Below are positions 11,630 through 22,206 of a stretch of 64,000 nucleotides of DNA, one piece after another. Numbering within the stretch: the first letter of the stretch is position 1; each line of letters begins with the position of its first letter. The DNA is from Acanthococcus lagerstroemiae (Eukaryota > Arthropoda > Insecta > Hemiptera > Eriococcidae). The notes under the pieces were generated by a model that saw only the letters and a list, made by a program, of their open reading frames with translations, was not told the DNA's origin and did no database searches. The stretch lies in NCBI GenBank assembly GCA_031841125.1, contig CM063108.1:27331399-27395398 (forward strand). Direction: 5' to 3'. A program made the translations under genes and the position numbers.

Positions 11630-14600
11630 CAGGGTGTTCCACGAAAGTCCCCCCCCTGTTTTTTCACGAACCGATGGGCAGATCTTCCCGGGACGAAAAT
11701 GATTTCCCAGTCGTAAGGTCTAGTTTCTCTTGAGCTTAAAAAATTTTCTCCCCCTTTCACGGGGGGCTGGAACCTACCACCAACTTCGGAATCTTAAATA
11801 GGAAGGTATGCCTTTATGCACCTTGTTGGAAAGGCCATTTACTCCAAAATACGAATCCGTGGGAAAAAATTAAAATTTATCAATTTTGGGGGGGTAAGGG
11901 ACCTAGAGATGACTAAAATCCACCCAGAATCAAAGTGTGGTGACCTATCAAACGAACTACCGAACATGGGTTTTCCAGGTCGCTGATTTCGAAAATTGCC
12001 TTATTTTTTCGATTTGACTAACTCAGGGGGCAGAACATTCAAAAATTTGGGGCAGAAGGGGTTATTTTAATGTTTCTCATTTTCGCTGATACAATGTTTT
12101 ATGACTTGTTGAAAGGCCTCTTCTCCAAAGTAGATCCGTGAATTTTTTTGAATTTGTCAATTTTGGGGGCGAGGGGGCCTACAGATGACCAAAATCCGCC
12201 CGGAATCAAAGTGTGATGACCTATCAAACGAACTATCAAAAAGAGGGTTTTCTAGGTCGCTGATTTCGAATAATTGCCTTATTTTCCCGATTTAACCCGT
12301 TTTAGTTTTAAAATCCGAATTTTCAACCTAAAATTGGTTCCATTATTCACAAATTTTTGACTTTCTGAATGCAGATTATTAAAGTGGCTTCATGGACATC
12401 GTTGAATAGAAAACTTTCTCCAGAGTATGAATTCGTGAAAAAAATTTCAAAATTTATCAATTTTCGGGTAAGGGGTCCAGAGATGACCAAAATCCGTCCA
12501 AAATTGAAGTATTATGACCTAGCAAAAAGACTATCGAAAAGGCGATTTTCGAGGTCGCTGATTCCGGATATCACATTTTTCCCCTGATTCAACGCGTTTC
12601 AGAGCCTTACAAAATTTTAGACCCAAAAGTGGTTCTAATTGACAAATTTTTGAGTTTCTTAGCTCAAGTTATCAAAGTGGCATCATGCACATCGCTGGAT
12701 CAGACAGTTCCTCCAAAATATGAATTCGTGAAGAAAAATTGCAAATTCATCAACTTCGGGGAACGGGGTGTAACGCCAGCCAAAACCTATCCAAAATCAA
12801 AAACCTAAAAGAGGTGCAGGGTGAGTTTTGAGAATGACCCTCCCCCCCTGTTTTTTTCTCGAATAATTGTCGGATTGCTCCCAAACAAAATGCGATCTTC
12901 GTGTACCGTGGTCTAGTTTCCTGCGGGCACAAGAAATTTTCTCCCCCATATTTGGGGGGCTGGAACGTACCACTAACTTTGGAATCTTAAATGGGAAGGT
13001 ATGTTCTTATGCACCTTGTTGCAAAGATCTCTCCGCTCCAAAATTGAATCGGCGGAAAAAATTCAAAATTTATCAATTTTAGGGGCCAAGGGGCCTATAA
13101 TTGGGGGAAATCCATCCAGAATCAAAGTGTGATGACTAGGAATTTCTAATTGTTCTGAGAAAATTCAAAGAAAAACTTACGTTAGAATGGTCAAAAATCG
13201 ATACCACAAATGTCACTCCAGTTTTTGTAACCTTACTTTTGGAAATTTGGGAATTTCATCGAAGATCTTTGGGAAAATTTTCCAATGATTTTCATTAAAA
13301 ATTTTGGAGGAAAAATCTCATAGGAAATAAGTTGATGGAAAACTACAATGGTTTTGGAGAATTTTGTCAATGATTTTCAGGGAAAATGTTGCATGATCTC
13401 CGAGGAATTCCATCAAAAATTTCTTGAGGAATTTTGTCAGAAATTTTTGGGGAACTTCAGGAAAATCATTCGATAATTTCTGAAGAATTTCATTAGGAAA
13501 CATTTGGGGAAAGGCTCCGATCGTTTTTGAAGATTTTCATCAAAAATCTTCAGGAAAAATGTTCGAGGATTTTAGAAAAATGTCATCGAATTTCTTTGGG
13601 AAAATTTTCCGATGCTTTTGATGGAACTACATCAAAAATTTTTGAGAAAAAAATCCTTGGGTTTTTTCAATTTTTTTTATTATTAACAAGCTTAATGCTG
13701 AACTGAAGAATCTTATCGGACATTTTGGAAAAAATTTCCAATGTTTCCCAGAGAATTTCTTTAAAATTCTTAGGGAAAATATTCTGATAATTTTTGTAGA
13801 ATTTCATTAAGAGAAAAACTCCGACGATTTTTGAAGTATCAACAATGTTCAGAAAAAATGTTCTCCGAAGAAATTCATCGAAGATTTTTGGTGAAAATCT
13901 CCGAGAATTTTCAAGAAATTTCACTGGAAATTTTCGGAAGCAAATTCCGGTAATTTTTGATACAACTAACCTCCAGGAAAAATGTTTTCCGAAGAAATTC
14001 ATCGAAAATCTGCAAGAATAATCTTCGATAATCTTTAAGGAATTTCATGAGAAATTCTTGGGAAAAAATTGCAATAATGTCCAAAGGTAGAAAAATACAG
14101 GAAAAATCCCGGATAATTTTCAAAGGAAGTTCATCAGAAACGGAAAGAAAAATAATTGCAGATTTTCTCCAACAGTTTGCAAACAAAAAAAGCGAACGAA
14201 TCACTTTCTGAACAAAAAATCCTAGGTCATCACACTACAATATTCTCGGTGGATTTTCTCCAATTGTAGGCCCACTGGCCCCTTAAAATTAATCAAATCA
14301 GAATTTTTTTCACGGATTCTAATTTTGGGGGAAGAGATTTTTTCAACAAGGTGCATGAAGTCATGGTGTCAGTGAACATAAAAAACGTTAAAAAAATGAA
14401 TCCCTGCTCCCCCAAATTTTTGAATTTTCTGCCCCTGAATGGGTCAAATTGGAAAAATAACGCAATATTCGATATCCACGACCTGAAAACCCCCTTTTTT
14501 GATATTTCGTTCGATAGGTCATCACACTTTGATTCTGGGTGGATTTCCCCCAATTTTAGGCCCCCTGGCCTCCTAAAATTGATGAATTTTGAATATTTTC

Positions 14601-15120
14601 CGCGAATTCAATTTTGGGGGGAAGAGGCCTTTCCAACAAGGTGCATAAAGACATTGTATCAGCGAAAATAAAAAACATTTAAAATAACCCCTTCTGCCCC
14701 AAATTTTTGAATGTTCTGTCCCCTGGGTTAGTCAAATCGAAAAAATAAGGCAGTATTCGAAATCAGCGACCTGGAAAACCCCATTTTCGATAGTTCGTTT
14801 GATAGGTCACCGCACTTTGATTCTGGGTGAATTTTGGTCATCTCTAGGCCCCTTGCCCCCCAAAATTGATAAATTTTGATTTTTTTCTACGGATTCGTAT
14901 TTTGGAGTAAATGACCTTTCCAACGAGGTGCATAAAGGCATACCTTCCTATTTAAGATTACGAAGTTGGTGGTAGGTTCCAGCCCCCCGTGAAAGGGGGA
15001 GAAAATTTTTTAAGCTCAGGAGAAACTAGATGTTACGACTGGAAAATCATTTTCGTCCCGGGAAGATCTGCCCATCGGTTCGTGAAAAAACAGGGGGGGG
15101 GACTTTCGTGGAACACCCTG
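11630..15120. mobile_element. 3.49-kb foldback element with long inverted arms and internal tandem repeats
   Basis: The ends are exact complements over more than 20 bp (CAGGGTGTTCCACGAAAGTC at 11630 and its complement ending at 15120). The inverted arms stay about 97% alike for at least 200 bp and remain recognisable for about 450 bp or more. The direct repeat TATA flanks it (11626-11629 and 15121-15124). Removing the insert with one TATA restores the LINE RT frame (A-K-R-I-R-T-E). Inside the left arm a ~270-bp unit repeats about four times (11816-12780). A related inner terminus occurs near 12812-12860. The centre (about 13200-14215) is a degenerate array of ~50-70-bp AT-rich units. No transposase is visible, so it is non-autonomous. 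The superfamily is unknown. Confidence 0.85.
13200..14215. repeat. AT-rich degenerate tandem array at the centre of the foldback element
   Basis: Irregular units of roughly 50-70 bp repeat blocks such as GAATTTCATCAAAAATTTTTG, GGGAAAATTTTCCGATGATT and GAGGAAAAAT. The short minus-strand ORFs rich in F, K and I here are by-products of the repeat. Confidence 0.7.
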
Positions 15121-16765
15121 TATAAGAACCGAGGTTGGGGCAAAGTTGTTCCCGTGGCAGTTCGGCTTCACCAAGGGTAAGAGCACTCGGCAGGCCATAA
15201 GTAAAATCCTAGAAGCCAAAGATTCAAATTGGGAATATGTCACGGGTGCCTTTCTGGACATAAAGAGAGCGTTTGATCGAGCTCGGCGGCCATTCATCCT
15301 GGTCAGTCTCAGGAAGCTAAAATGCAGAAAGGAATGATCGTCAACTACCTTAGTAGTAGACAAGTAAAGATGGTAGGCGAAGCAAAGAACTTCGAGAAAA
15401 ATGTCACAAGTGGATGACTGCAGGGCTCGGTTCTAGAGCTCTACCTGTGGGTAGTGTTGTTCAACAGCTTTCTTGAGCTGCCCTTTCCAGAAGAATACGA
15501 AAAGATAGTGTACACAGATTACGCTACAGTGACCATAGGGGCCAGAACAAAAAGAGAACTCCAGGGAAAAGTAACAAGAGTGATAAACGAGATACTGAAA
15601 TGGGCTTTGATGGCAAAAAAGGAGTTCTCGGCAACAAAATGCCAGTTACTGAAGATGTCGGAAAAGTTGAAGACCTCGTTGCCCATAGGTGAGCTAAATG
15701 GAGTTAGACTAGACTTTGTGGAAAATGTGCTATGTTTCGCACGGTTTGTCGCCGGAAAAGCGGATGCGATTTACCAGCGGATTCGCCATGTAGCTGGAAG
15801 AGAGTGGGGTTTCAAGACGGTACAAATGCAGAAACTGAACATAGAAGTGTACCTACCGATTGTAACCTTCGCACCCAACCAGGCTCACGGACAAGGATCG
15901 TCGAATTCTCCAGAAAGGGCAGAAGAACGTACTGGCGTCGGTAACAAGGGCAATTGGCACATCATACGAAGCCCTGTACGTAATCAGAAGGGACCTACCT
16001 GGTAGATCTGGAGATTAGGTGGCGAAAGCAGAATACGTCGGGAAAAGTAAGGAAGCTGTCACATCGGTGGGGGAGAAAAATATCAGGCAAGAACTGTCTG
16101 AAGCCGTAGAGTGGCAGAGGAATAGCAGACCGAGTGGGCGGAAGAGCAAAAAGGGAAGAAAGAAGACAAGAGATGAAGGGACAGAATAAGAATAGATCAT
16201 TGTAGAGGAAACGGCCAGGCTCACTCGAGACTTCATTCCCGACATAAGGGTTAGAGTGAGACAAGATTTAATGGTGAACACCTATGTCACTCAGCTTCTG
16301 ACAGGACGCGAAAACCTCATCGCCCAGTATCTATGCTGGAAGGCAAAGACCGCGAGTCCGAAATACGAAATGTATGGGGACGTCTCGCCCTACACATACT
16401 CTGGGACTGCACTCACAGAGATAGAGTTACCGCCAGAGAGGAGCTGAGGCTGATCCATTGGCTTCAGTTGGAAAATCAGCGGCTCTCAGTTGGAAAATTT
16501 GAGGCATTTGAGTGTAATATGGACACGAGGGATAGGGGATATAATATAAAATACTTTAATAATTTCGAGTAAGGTGTAGAACAGAAACCGACCAAACACG
16601 AACTTTGACAAGTCCTGGAGAAATGACATCAAGAGTAAAAAGACGATGTATATTAAAATAATTCTACATGATAGTCTAGGATGGTCACGCTGCGATGTAG
16701 GTTGACTCTGGCTCAACGTGGCGGATGCTATTTATACTTGTAATCCAGAAGAAGAAGAAGACATG

Positions 16766-17747
16766 GCTGAGTATTTAGGTCCCTAACTACCTCCTGTACC
16801 ATTATATCCTACATTAAGAGAGAAGTTGGACGAATCCAGGATTGCCTGTTCCCGATCCAGCCTGCCGCTAGACCAATGGTGGGTGTCTGCGTTCACCTTC
16901 CACATCATGCAGACCCTTCAGAGCTGAGTCGTCCCGCTCCATAAAGGGGACACTCGGTATTCTCCCTCAGCGTACACCCGAGAGAGCTTCAAACTCGGGA
17001 GATCAGCAGAGGAAGCACATCATCGCCTGAGCCTGGCTTCCACAAACTCTGCATAGAACTTCTCCTCAATACTACCTTCCGAGTACTGTTGGGTCCACAA
17101 GACAGTAGTGTCCATTGATTAATGACACCTAACATATCATTAGGTACTGACTAACGTAACTCTACATAACCTATCAACGGCGAATGTACACAATAAGCAA
17201 CCCGCATAAGAGGTGAACACTCTTACCTAAAGTTCTGCAAATGAAATACACAAAATCGTGATACAAGAATATGTACACTACTCAAAAGCACGCGCGCGAA
17301 GCCACACAAAAATCACACTGATCGGAAGTTTGTTAACTTCGCAGTATCGACTATTGTCAAGGGGTGCCTAGAATACTGATACTACCAAAAATAGGTTCTT
17401 ACATGAGACACGTTTTTACCTGTTTCCATCATTTAAATCGGTACGAAAACCTCGAACATTTCTTCGCCTACTCCATTCGTTGAATCAGGGATTCTGCAGA
17501 TAGAAAATTTACGTTTTCTTCCTCTTTTTTTTTGATACGTCCTAGGGTAACTCTCAACTTTTGTATTGAATTCTTTTTCAAACCCGACCATAATGCCGTG
17601 TCGAAAAGTGAAGGATTTTGAGTGTTGACATCTGTTTTAAGAATATGAGATCACTTTTGATCAAGGAATTATTAGTAATTGTAGCTCACAAGCTGTTTGT
17701 TAAGTAGCTGTTGAGCAATTTTTTTCGAACAGGTACCGACATCCACA
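16766..17747. other. No gene recognised
   Basis: Between the LINE tail and the gypsy LTR. The first ~350 bp are more GC-balanced and may be another retroelement remnant, but I see no frame or motif. No TIR or TSD was found. Confidence 0.35.
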
Positions 17748-17751
17748 TATT

Positions 17752-18006
17752 GAGGCGAACGCTTCTGAACATTCGAGATAAGTGAAGAACAATCGACACG
17801 TTTCGAGCAGCAGAATAGAAGAGCGATAAGGAGTTTCGCCGATAACGCCAGAGTACCTATATAAAGGCCGCTGGCCGTCGCCGTATAGTCTAGTTTTGTA
17901 TGCGATAAATTGTGCGTTTTCAAAGCGATTTAGCTACTGTTTTGTGTTGTGTGAAATTAAAGTCGTTATTACGTGTTGCGCGTTTTTCGGTGCGAATTTC
18001 GTTATA
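17752..18006 (+). repeat. 5' LTR of the gypsy element
   Basis: 255 bp, closely matching the 3' LTR except for indels and substitutions. It contains the promoter run CTATATAAAGGCCGCTGGCC (TATA box near 17859-17865) and ends TTATA where the 3' LTR ends TTACA. A MITE has inserted just downstream, at the expected primer-binding site. Confidence 0.85.
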
Positions 18007-18012
18007 CTGGTG

Positions 18013-18389
18013 CAGGCCCGTAGCCAGCCATCTACGGTAGGGCGTGTTGACTGTTTACCAGGGGAGGGGGGAGGCTTCAGGATATAATTAGTATATAATG
18101 TGAAGATTTCTACGAGGCAGTGGTGTAGCTGGGGAGGTGAAGGGGGCGAATCCATCATCCCCTTAAAGTACCTGTATCTGAGTGTAAAATATGCAAAAAT
18201 GAGCAATTTTTCGCATTTAAAACAAGTTTTTTTGAAAATTTTCCGCTCAAATAGTAATTTTACCTTCATTTTTATAAAATAGCTAGTCTTAATATCGGCG
18301 ATTTTAAAAAAATACCTCAATTTTCGACTTTTTCTCAACCAAATTTTAACCCCTCCCACCTTCCCCTCGGTAAAATCCTCTGGCTACGG
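18013..18389. mobile_element. MITE (possibly composite) inserted at the gypsy primer-binding site
   Basis: The left end CAGGCCCGTAGCCAG matches the complement of the right end CTGGCTACGG. Imperfect 8-bp TSDs are TACTGGTG (18005-18012) and CACTAGTG (18390-18397), 6 of 8 identical. A second terminus-like block, CAGTGGTGTAGCTGGGG, starts at 18118. From there the interior resembles the 4039-4206 family (TTTTCGACTTTTTCTC block). This may be one element inside another. Confidence 0.6.
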
Positions 18390-18555
18390 CACTAGTGCTA
18401 CAATAAGAACATTGAATTCGGTCTCAAAATTCATAATTAAAACTGGTGATTCAACTTACCAACAACCCATAGCAAAATAAAGGGAAAAAAAAAACTGAAT
18501 ATAATATCGCGTGAAAAAAGAATAACACTTTTACAACGATCAAATTTTCGAACTT

Positions 18556-19690
18556 TTGAAAGTAAAAATATTCTACTTCTGTGGACTTATCAAGTTATCA
18601 ACTCTCAAACAGCCATCCAGGCATTTAGCCATTGATATTCAATATGAAGTGGATTGCGACGCTACCTTTATGTTTGTGAATTATTATAAAGAACGACAAA
18701 CGGAACAATCCAAGAAAATAGAAGAACAGTCGCAGCTGATCGTTCAAGGATTGGAGAGGAAGATAGATGAGAAGATTGAACCAATATCTCAACGGATTGC
18801 CGTACTGGAAAGGAAATTGGAGGCACTTCGAACTGTCCGTACCACAATGTTAGTGGTCAGGTAGCCAGCAGCCTACCCAGATGGATTCAGCCGCCGGTAC
18901 ATTATCAGTGGAGGTTCCAGGCAGTCAGTCAACCACGCCAAATGGTTCCAACTCCAAGTGGTGGTGGCTCTATGAAAGTGAAACTGCCAACGTTCCATGG
19001 TCTACCTCGTCCAGTTCGAGGCAGCGGCTGCCAGTTATGGCTTGGGACGAGGCTACGAAGGCCGCAGCATTGGTCGTCAACCTGCGAGGAGACGCAATGG
19101 ACGTGCTGAAGATGGTGCCAACCGAGGTCCAGAGGAATTTCCAGAAGCTGGTGGAAGCATTGGAACGCCGATATGGGCAATTCCATATGAAACAACTGCG
19201 GAAACGGGAACGGAAGGTCTGGTCACAGAGGCGGGGAGAATTGCTTCAAGCCTTTGAAGCAGAAATAGTTCGCCTCACCAACGCCGTCTACCCAACGTCA
19301 TTGGAAGCATTCACAGAGGCGGCTTCGGTCTTGATTGATGGAATTCAGGACGAACATATATTCAGATGTTGGTGAGAGTTGGAAACCACCAAAACTCTCG
19401 GTCTGCTTTGGCACAAGCTCTGGAGCTGGAAGCTGCATTGGAAAGCTCCAGAAAGAAAGCCACGGTCCGACAAGCCCAGATATATGAAACAGAAGAGGAA
19501 CTGGCAGGCCTGAAGAAAGTTGTGGAAGCAGTAGTGGAGTAGGTGATGGAGACGAAGAAGCAACCAAGCACCGAACGTCCACGCTGGACTGGAAAACTGC
19601 GATGCTTCCAGTGCGGTGAACTGGGGCATATTCGTGTTGACTGCCCCCAGAACAAGAAGGCGGTCAAACCGAGACAGTTAAACTAAGTGG
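18556..19690 (+). pseudogene. gypsy gag remnant
   Basis: The first ORF (18556-18864) ends in a coiled-coil stretch of charged heptads (IEEQSQLIVQGLERKIDEKI). The next (18881-19375) carries the retrotransposon capsid-type block AALVVNLRGDAMDVL and FQKLVEALERRYG. The frame then shifts, passes a stop near 19542, and reaches a CCHC zinc knuckle (CFQCGELGHIRVDC, about 19603-19644). Gag packages element RNA in the particle. Frameshifts near 18870 and 19370 and the internal stop make it non-functional. Confidence 0.8.
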
Positions 19691-19699
19691 CAGGGGTGT

Positions 19700-21300
19700 T
19701 ACGGGCCGAACGTCTCCGGTACTTTCCCAACAGGCCCGCACAATCATCGTCATCAAGAGACCGTTACAACATGACGCCTCAAGCAACTATGTGAAAGGAA
19801 AGCTTGGCCAGAAGACTATACCCTTCTGCGGAGACACTGGAGCATCGTACTCGATCCTCCAACGCGAGTTGGTTTCAGCTGAGGAGGTGGACCAGGAGAA
19901 GCAGTATGTCCTGCGAACAGCCGTCGGAGAAACAATATGAGACAGTCCGCCTTCGAGCCTTCCTTGAGCAAAAGTTCCTAGTGGCCGACATACAAGATGC
20001 TAATTGGCTGGGATATGATGGTGCAGCATGGGCTGATCATTGACCCTGAACAGCAGACTCTGAAATATCGAAATCGGGTCGTAAAGTTCGAGAAGGCTGC
20101 CAACCTTGGGCCCAGACAGCTGTATAAGACCAAAGCCAGGAAACTGCCGAAGAGACCAGACAACATCATCGGACTTCAACCAGAGAGCCAGAGGTACACT
20201 CGGCCTCGCGGGAGAATGAAGAAGTACAACGTCGGATATCCATTTGAACGGGTCGCATTGGTGCAGGACCATTCCCAGTCTCAGATGCTGCAAACTGGTA
20301 TATACTGTGTGTAGGCAATTACTTCAGTAAATTCTTATTTTATTTTATTTATTTAAGATCCCCTCAACAGCCATTGGTCAATTATAGAGGAGACCGTTCT
20401 TAATTATTTTTACAACTGTGAATAAGAGGAAAACAAAAAAAGAAGATACAGACTTATTGGAAAAAAAAAATTAAATTAAATTAAAACAAAATGAAAAAAA
20501 AAATGATAGGGAAAAAAATTGGTACAGGTGCATCAGACCCGATGCCCACACAGGACGCAGAAGTAGTGGCCAAGACGCTTATGGAGAATTGGATCACACA
20601 TTATGGTGTCCAACTGGCGCTACGTACAGACCAGGGGAGAAATTTCGAATCCAAGTTGTTCGAAGAAGTATGCCAGCTTCTGGGGATTCGGAAGACGAGA
20701 ACTACTCCGCTACATCTGCAATCTGAAGGCATGGTCGAGCGATTCAACCTAACGCTTAAAGAATACCTGCGGCTGAAGTTGTTGCTGAGCACCAACAAGA
20801 TTGGGAATGGCAGATCCCATTGTTCCTACTGGCCTATAGATCAGCCGTCCATGAGAGTACGCAGCACACTCCCGCAAAGGTCGTCTTTGGCCGGGAACTA
20901 CGATTATCATGCAATCTGGAGTTTGGAACTCCACCCCAAAGCCGCAACTGGTGGACGAGTTTGTTAGCCACCTGAGGGAAAAGCTCGATTCAATCCATCG
21001 CATGGTTCGTAATCACTTGCGAATTGCCAGCAATCGGATGAAAACTCGCTATGACATCAGGGCCAACGAGGTCGGCTTCCAGGCTGAGGACCGTGTCTGG
21101 TTTTACAATATGCAAGGAGAGGAAGAGACCTGAAGCTACAGAGTCATTTGGAGGGACCATACATCGTCCTCATGCAGATCAACGATGTTGTATACCGGAT
21201 TCGGAAGCTTGGTGGTGGACGAGCTGAAGTCGAGCACCTTGACTAATTGGCAGTCTGGCATGGCGACCATGAAGATCTGAAGCCTGGCCGGGACGTCGCG
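19700..21300 (+). pseudogene. gypsy pol remnant: protease joined to integrase, RT/RNase H absent
   Basis: The aspartic protease active site reads FCGDTGASYS near 19828-19857. Its C-terminal part continues in another frame (LIGWDMMVQHGLIID, about 19998-20040). Integrase begins about 20215 with KKYNVGYPFERVAL and then VGNYFSK (about 20312-20332). It resumes after a 190-bp insertion with MPTQDAEVVAKTL, the second catalytic Asp in TDQGRNFES (about 20624-20650) and the Glu in GMVERFN (about 20730-20750). The GPYIVL block near 21150 is the GPY/F type. None of the RT motifs (such as FADD) occurs between protease and integrase. Confidence 0.82.
20330..20520 (-). mobile_element. Retroposon 3'-end insertion inside integrase
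   Basis: Read on the minus strand the insert carries CCAATGGCTGTTGAGGGGAT followed by CTTAAATAAATAAAATAAAATAAG. This is a short conserved block plus an (AAATA)n-type tail, as expected for a 5'-truncated LINE or SINE. It separates the VGNYFSK and MPTQDAEVV blocks of integrase. An A-rich stretch (20450-20515) lies at the other end. No clean TSD was identified. Confidence 0.6.
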
Positions 21301-21319
21301 GTTCAAGGAGGGGGCAGTA

Positions 21320-21579
21320 TGGCGAACGCTCCCGAACATTCGAGATAAGAACGATCGACACGTTTCGAGCAGCAGAATAGAAGATCGATAACGAGAGTGA
21401 TAAAGAGTTTCGCCGATAATGCCGGGTATATAAAGGCCGCTGGCCGCCGCCGTATGGTCTAGTTTTGTATGCGATAAATCGTGGGTTTCAAACGCGATTT
21501 AGCTACTGTTTTATGTTGTGTGAAATTAAAGTCGTTATTACGTGTTTTCGTGCGTTTTCTTGGTGCGAATTCCGTTACA
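21320..21579 (+). repeat. 3' LTR of the gypsy element
   Basis: 260 bp starting TGGCGAACGCTCCCGAACAT and ending TTCCGTTACA, with the promoter run GGTATATAAAGGCCGCTGGCC (TATA box near 21427-21433). It carries a GATCGATAACGAGAGTGATA segment that is shorter in the 5' LTR. ATAT follows as TSD. Confidence 0.88.
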
Positions 21580-21583
21580 ATAT

Positions 21584-22206
21584 TATGTATACTTTACATA
21601 CGTATATTACCATCTTTGACATCTGCCAAATCAGCTGCTAAAGTAATCCCTACAAAGTTATCTATTCAAAACATTTGAGGCACTTTCACCAGTTAATACC
21701 AAAGAGTGTGAGTTTCCAAATCCCAGTAAAAAGGAAATCATGCATTGATTGGTAGCTTCAAGAATAGGTAAATTTGATAATGAACGAATACACTCATGTA
21801 AATCAATAATGTAAGTATAAATAAAATAAATAGTAAAAAAATGTATCACTCAACAGAGTACGTACCGCATAAAAGAATAATAAGTTAAAAATAATTGGAA
21901 TAAATTGGTAACAAGAAAAGTAAATCAATTTTATCAAATACATATAAAACGAACTGGTATTTTAACGTAGGTGAGATCTTAATAAATTAAGTAGTGAAGT
22001 AGAAATTTTCATTTGCTTAAACCTTCAAATGAAAATATTCACTTCCCTTTACAACTTTGACATATTCTGCACTTCTTTGGAGTTCCGTAACATTTCTTCC
22101 GCTTTCTTCGTTAGCTACAAGAATGCCTGTAATCCATATTCATATTTTTTACTTTCGGTTAATATTTGATCCACCGTATTACATATCATTCAAATAGTCC
22201 CAAATT
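21584..22206. other. Flank and probable 3' UTR of the transporter gene
   Basis: AT-rich sequence. The minus-strand transporter CDS stops at 22207, so its 3' UTR should lie here. I did not identify a single convincing cleavage signal; several A/T-rich candidates exist. Confidence 0.4.

Larger units (their letters stand above)
9230..16765 (+). pseudogene. R1-like LINE, full-length scale but decayed and twice interrupted
   Basis: Plus-strand coding blocks follow the order of an R1-type element. ORF1 has two CCHC knuckles (CRNCQGFGHA near 9770-9800 and CANCRFG near 9890-9910). The AP-endonuclease domain follows, with VVIISVYLY and VVIGMDSN blocks at about 10215-10450. RT starts near 11315 and resumes at 15121 with QFGFTKGKST, then FLDIKRAFD and a degenerate VYTDYA catalytic box (near 15508). 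The C-terminal HILWDCTHRDRVTAREEL block lies near 16400-16445. A GAAGAAGAAGAAG tail ends it near 16762. Stops and frameshifts are frequent. A MITE (9411-9573) and a foldback element (11630-15120) are inserted. R1 elements classically target 28S rDNA, but no rDNA is seen here, so this is a non-rDNA relative or a displaced copy. Confidence 0.8.
17752..21579 (+). mobile_element. Ty3/gypsy LTR retrotransposon, two LTRs, RT/RNase H deleted
   Basis: A 5' LTR (17752-18006) and a 3' LTR (21320-21579) start TG. The 3' copy ends in CA and is preceded by the purine tract AAGGAGGGGGCAGTA. The 4-bp TSD ATAT lies at 17748-17751 and 21580-21583. The interior holds a gag region, a protease active-site block (GDTGASYS near 19831-19855) and an integrase with TDQGRNFES and GMVERFN blocks plus a GPY-type C-terminus. 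The protease C-terminal part runs almost directly into integrase sequence near 20200, so about 2 kb of RT and RNase H is missing. A MITE and a retroposon are nested inside. Frameshifts and stops in gag and pol show that it is defective. Confidence 0.88.

Noticed and set aside
9230..16765. rDNA locus suggested by the R1-like element
   Set aside because: No 28S, 18S or 5.8S sequence is recognisable on either side.
19298..19667. Minus-strand ORFs of 94-101 aa
   Set aside because: They are shadows of the gypsy gag and zinc-knuckle sequence on the plus strand.
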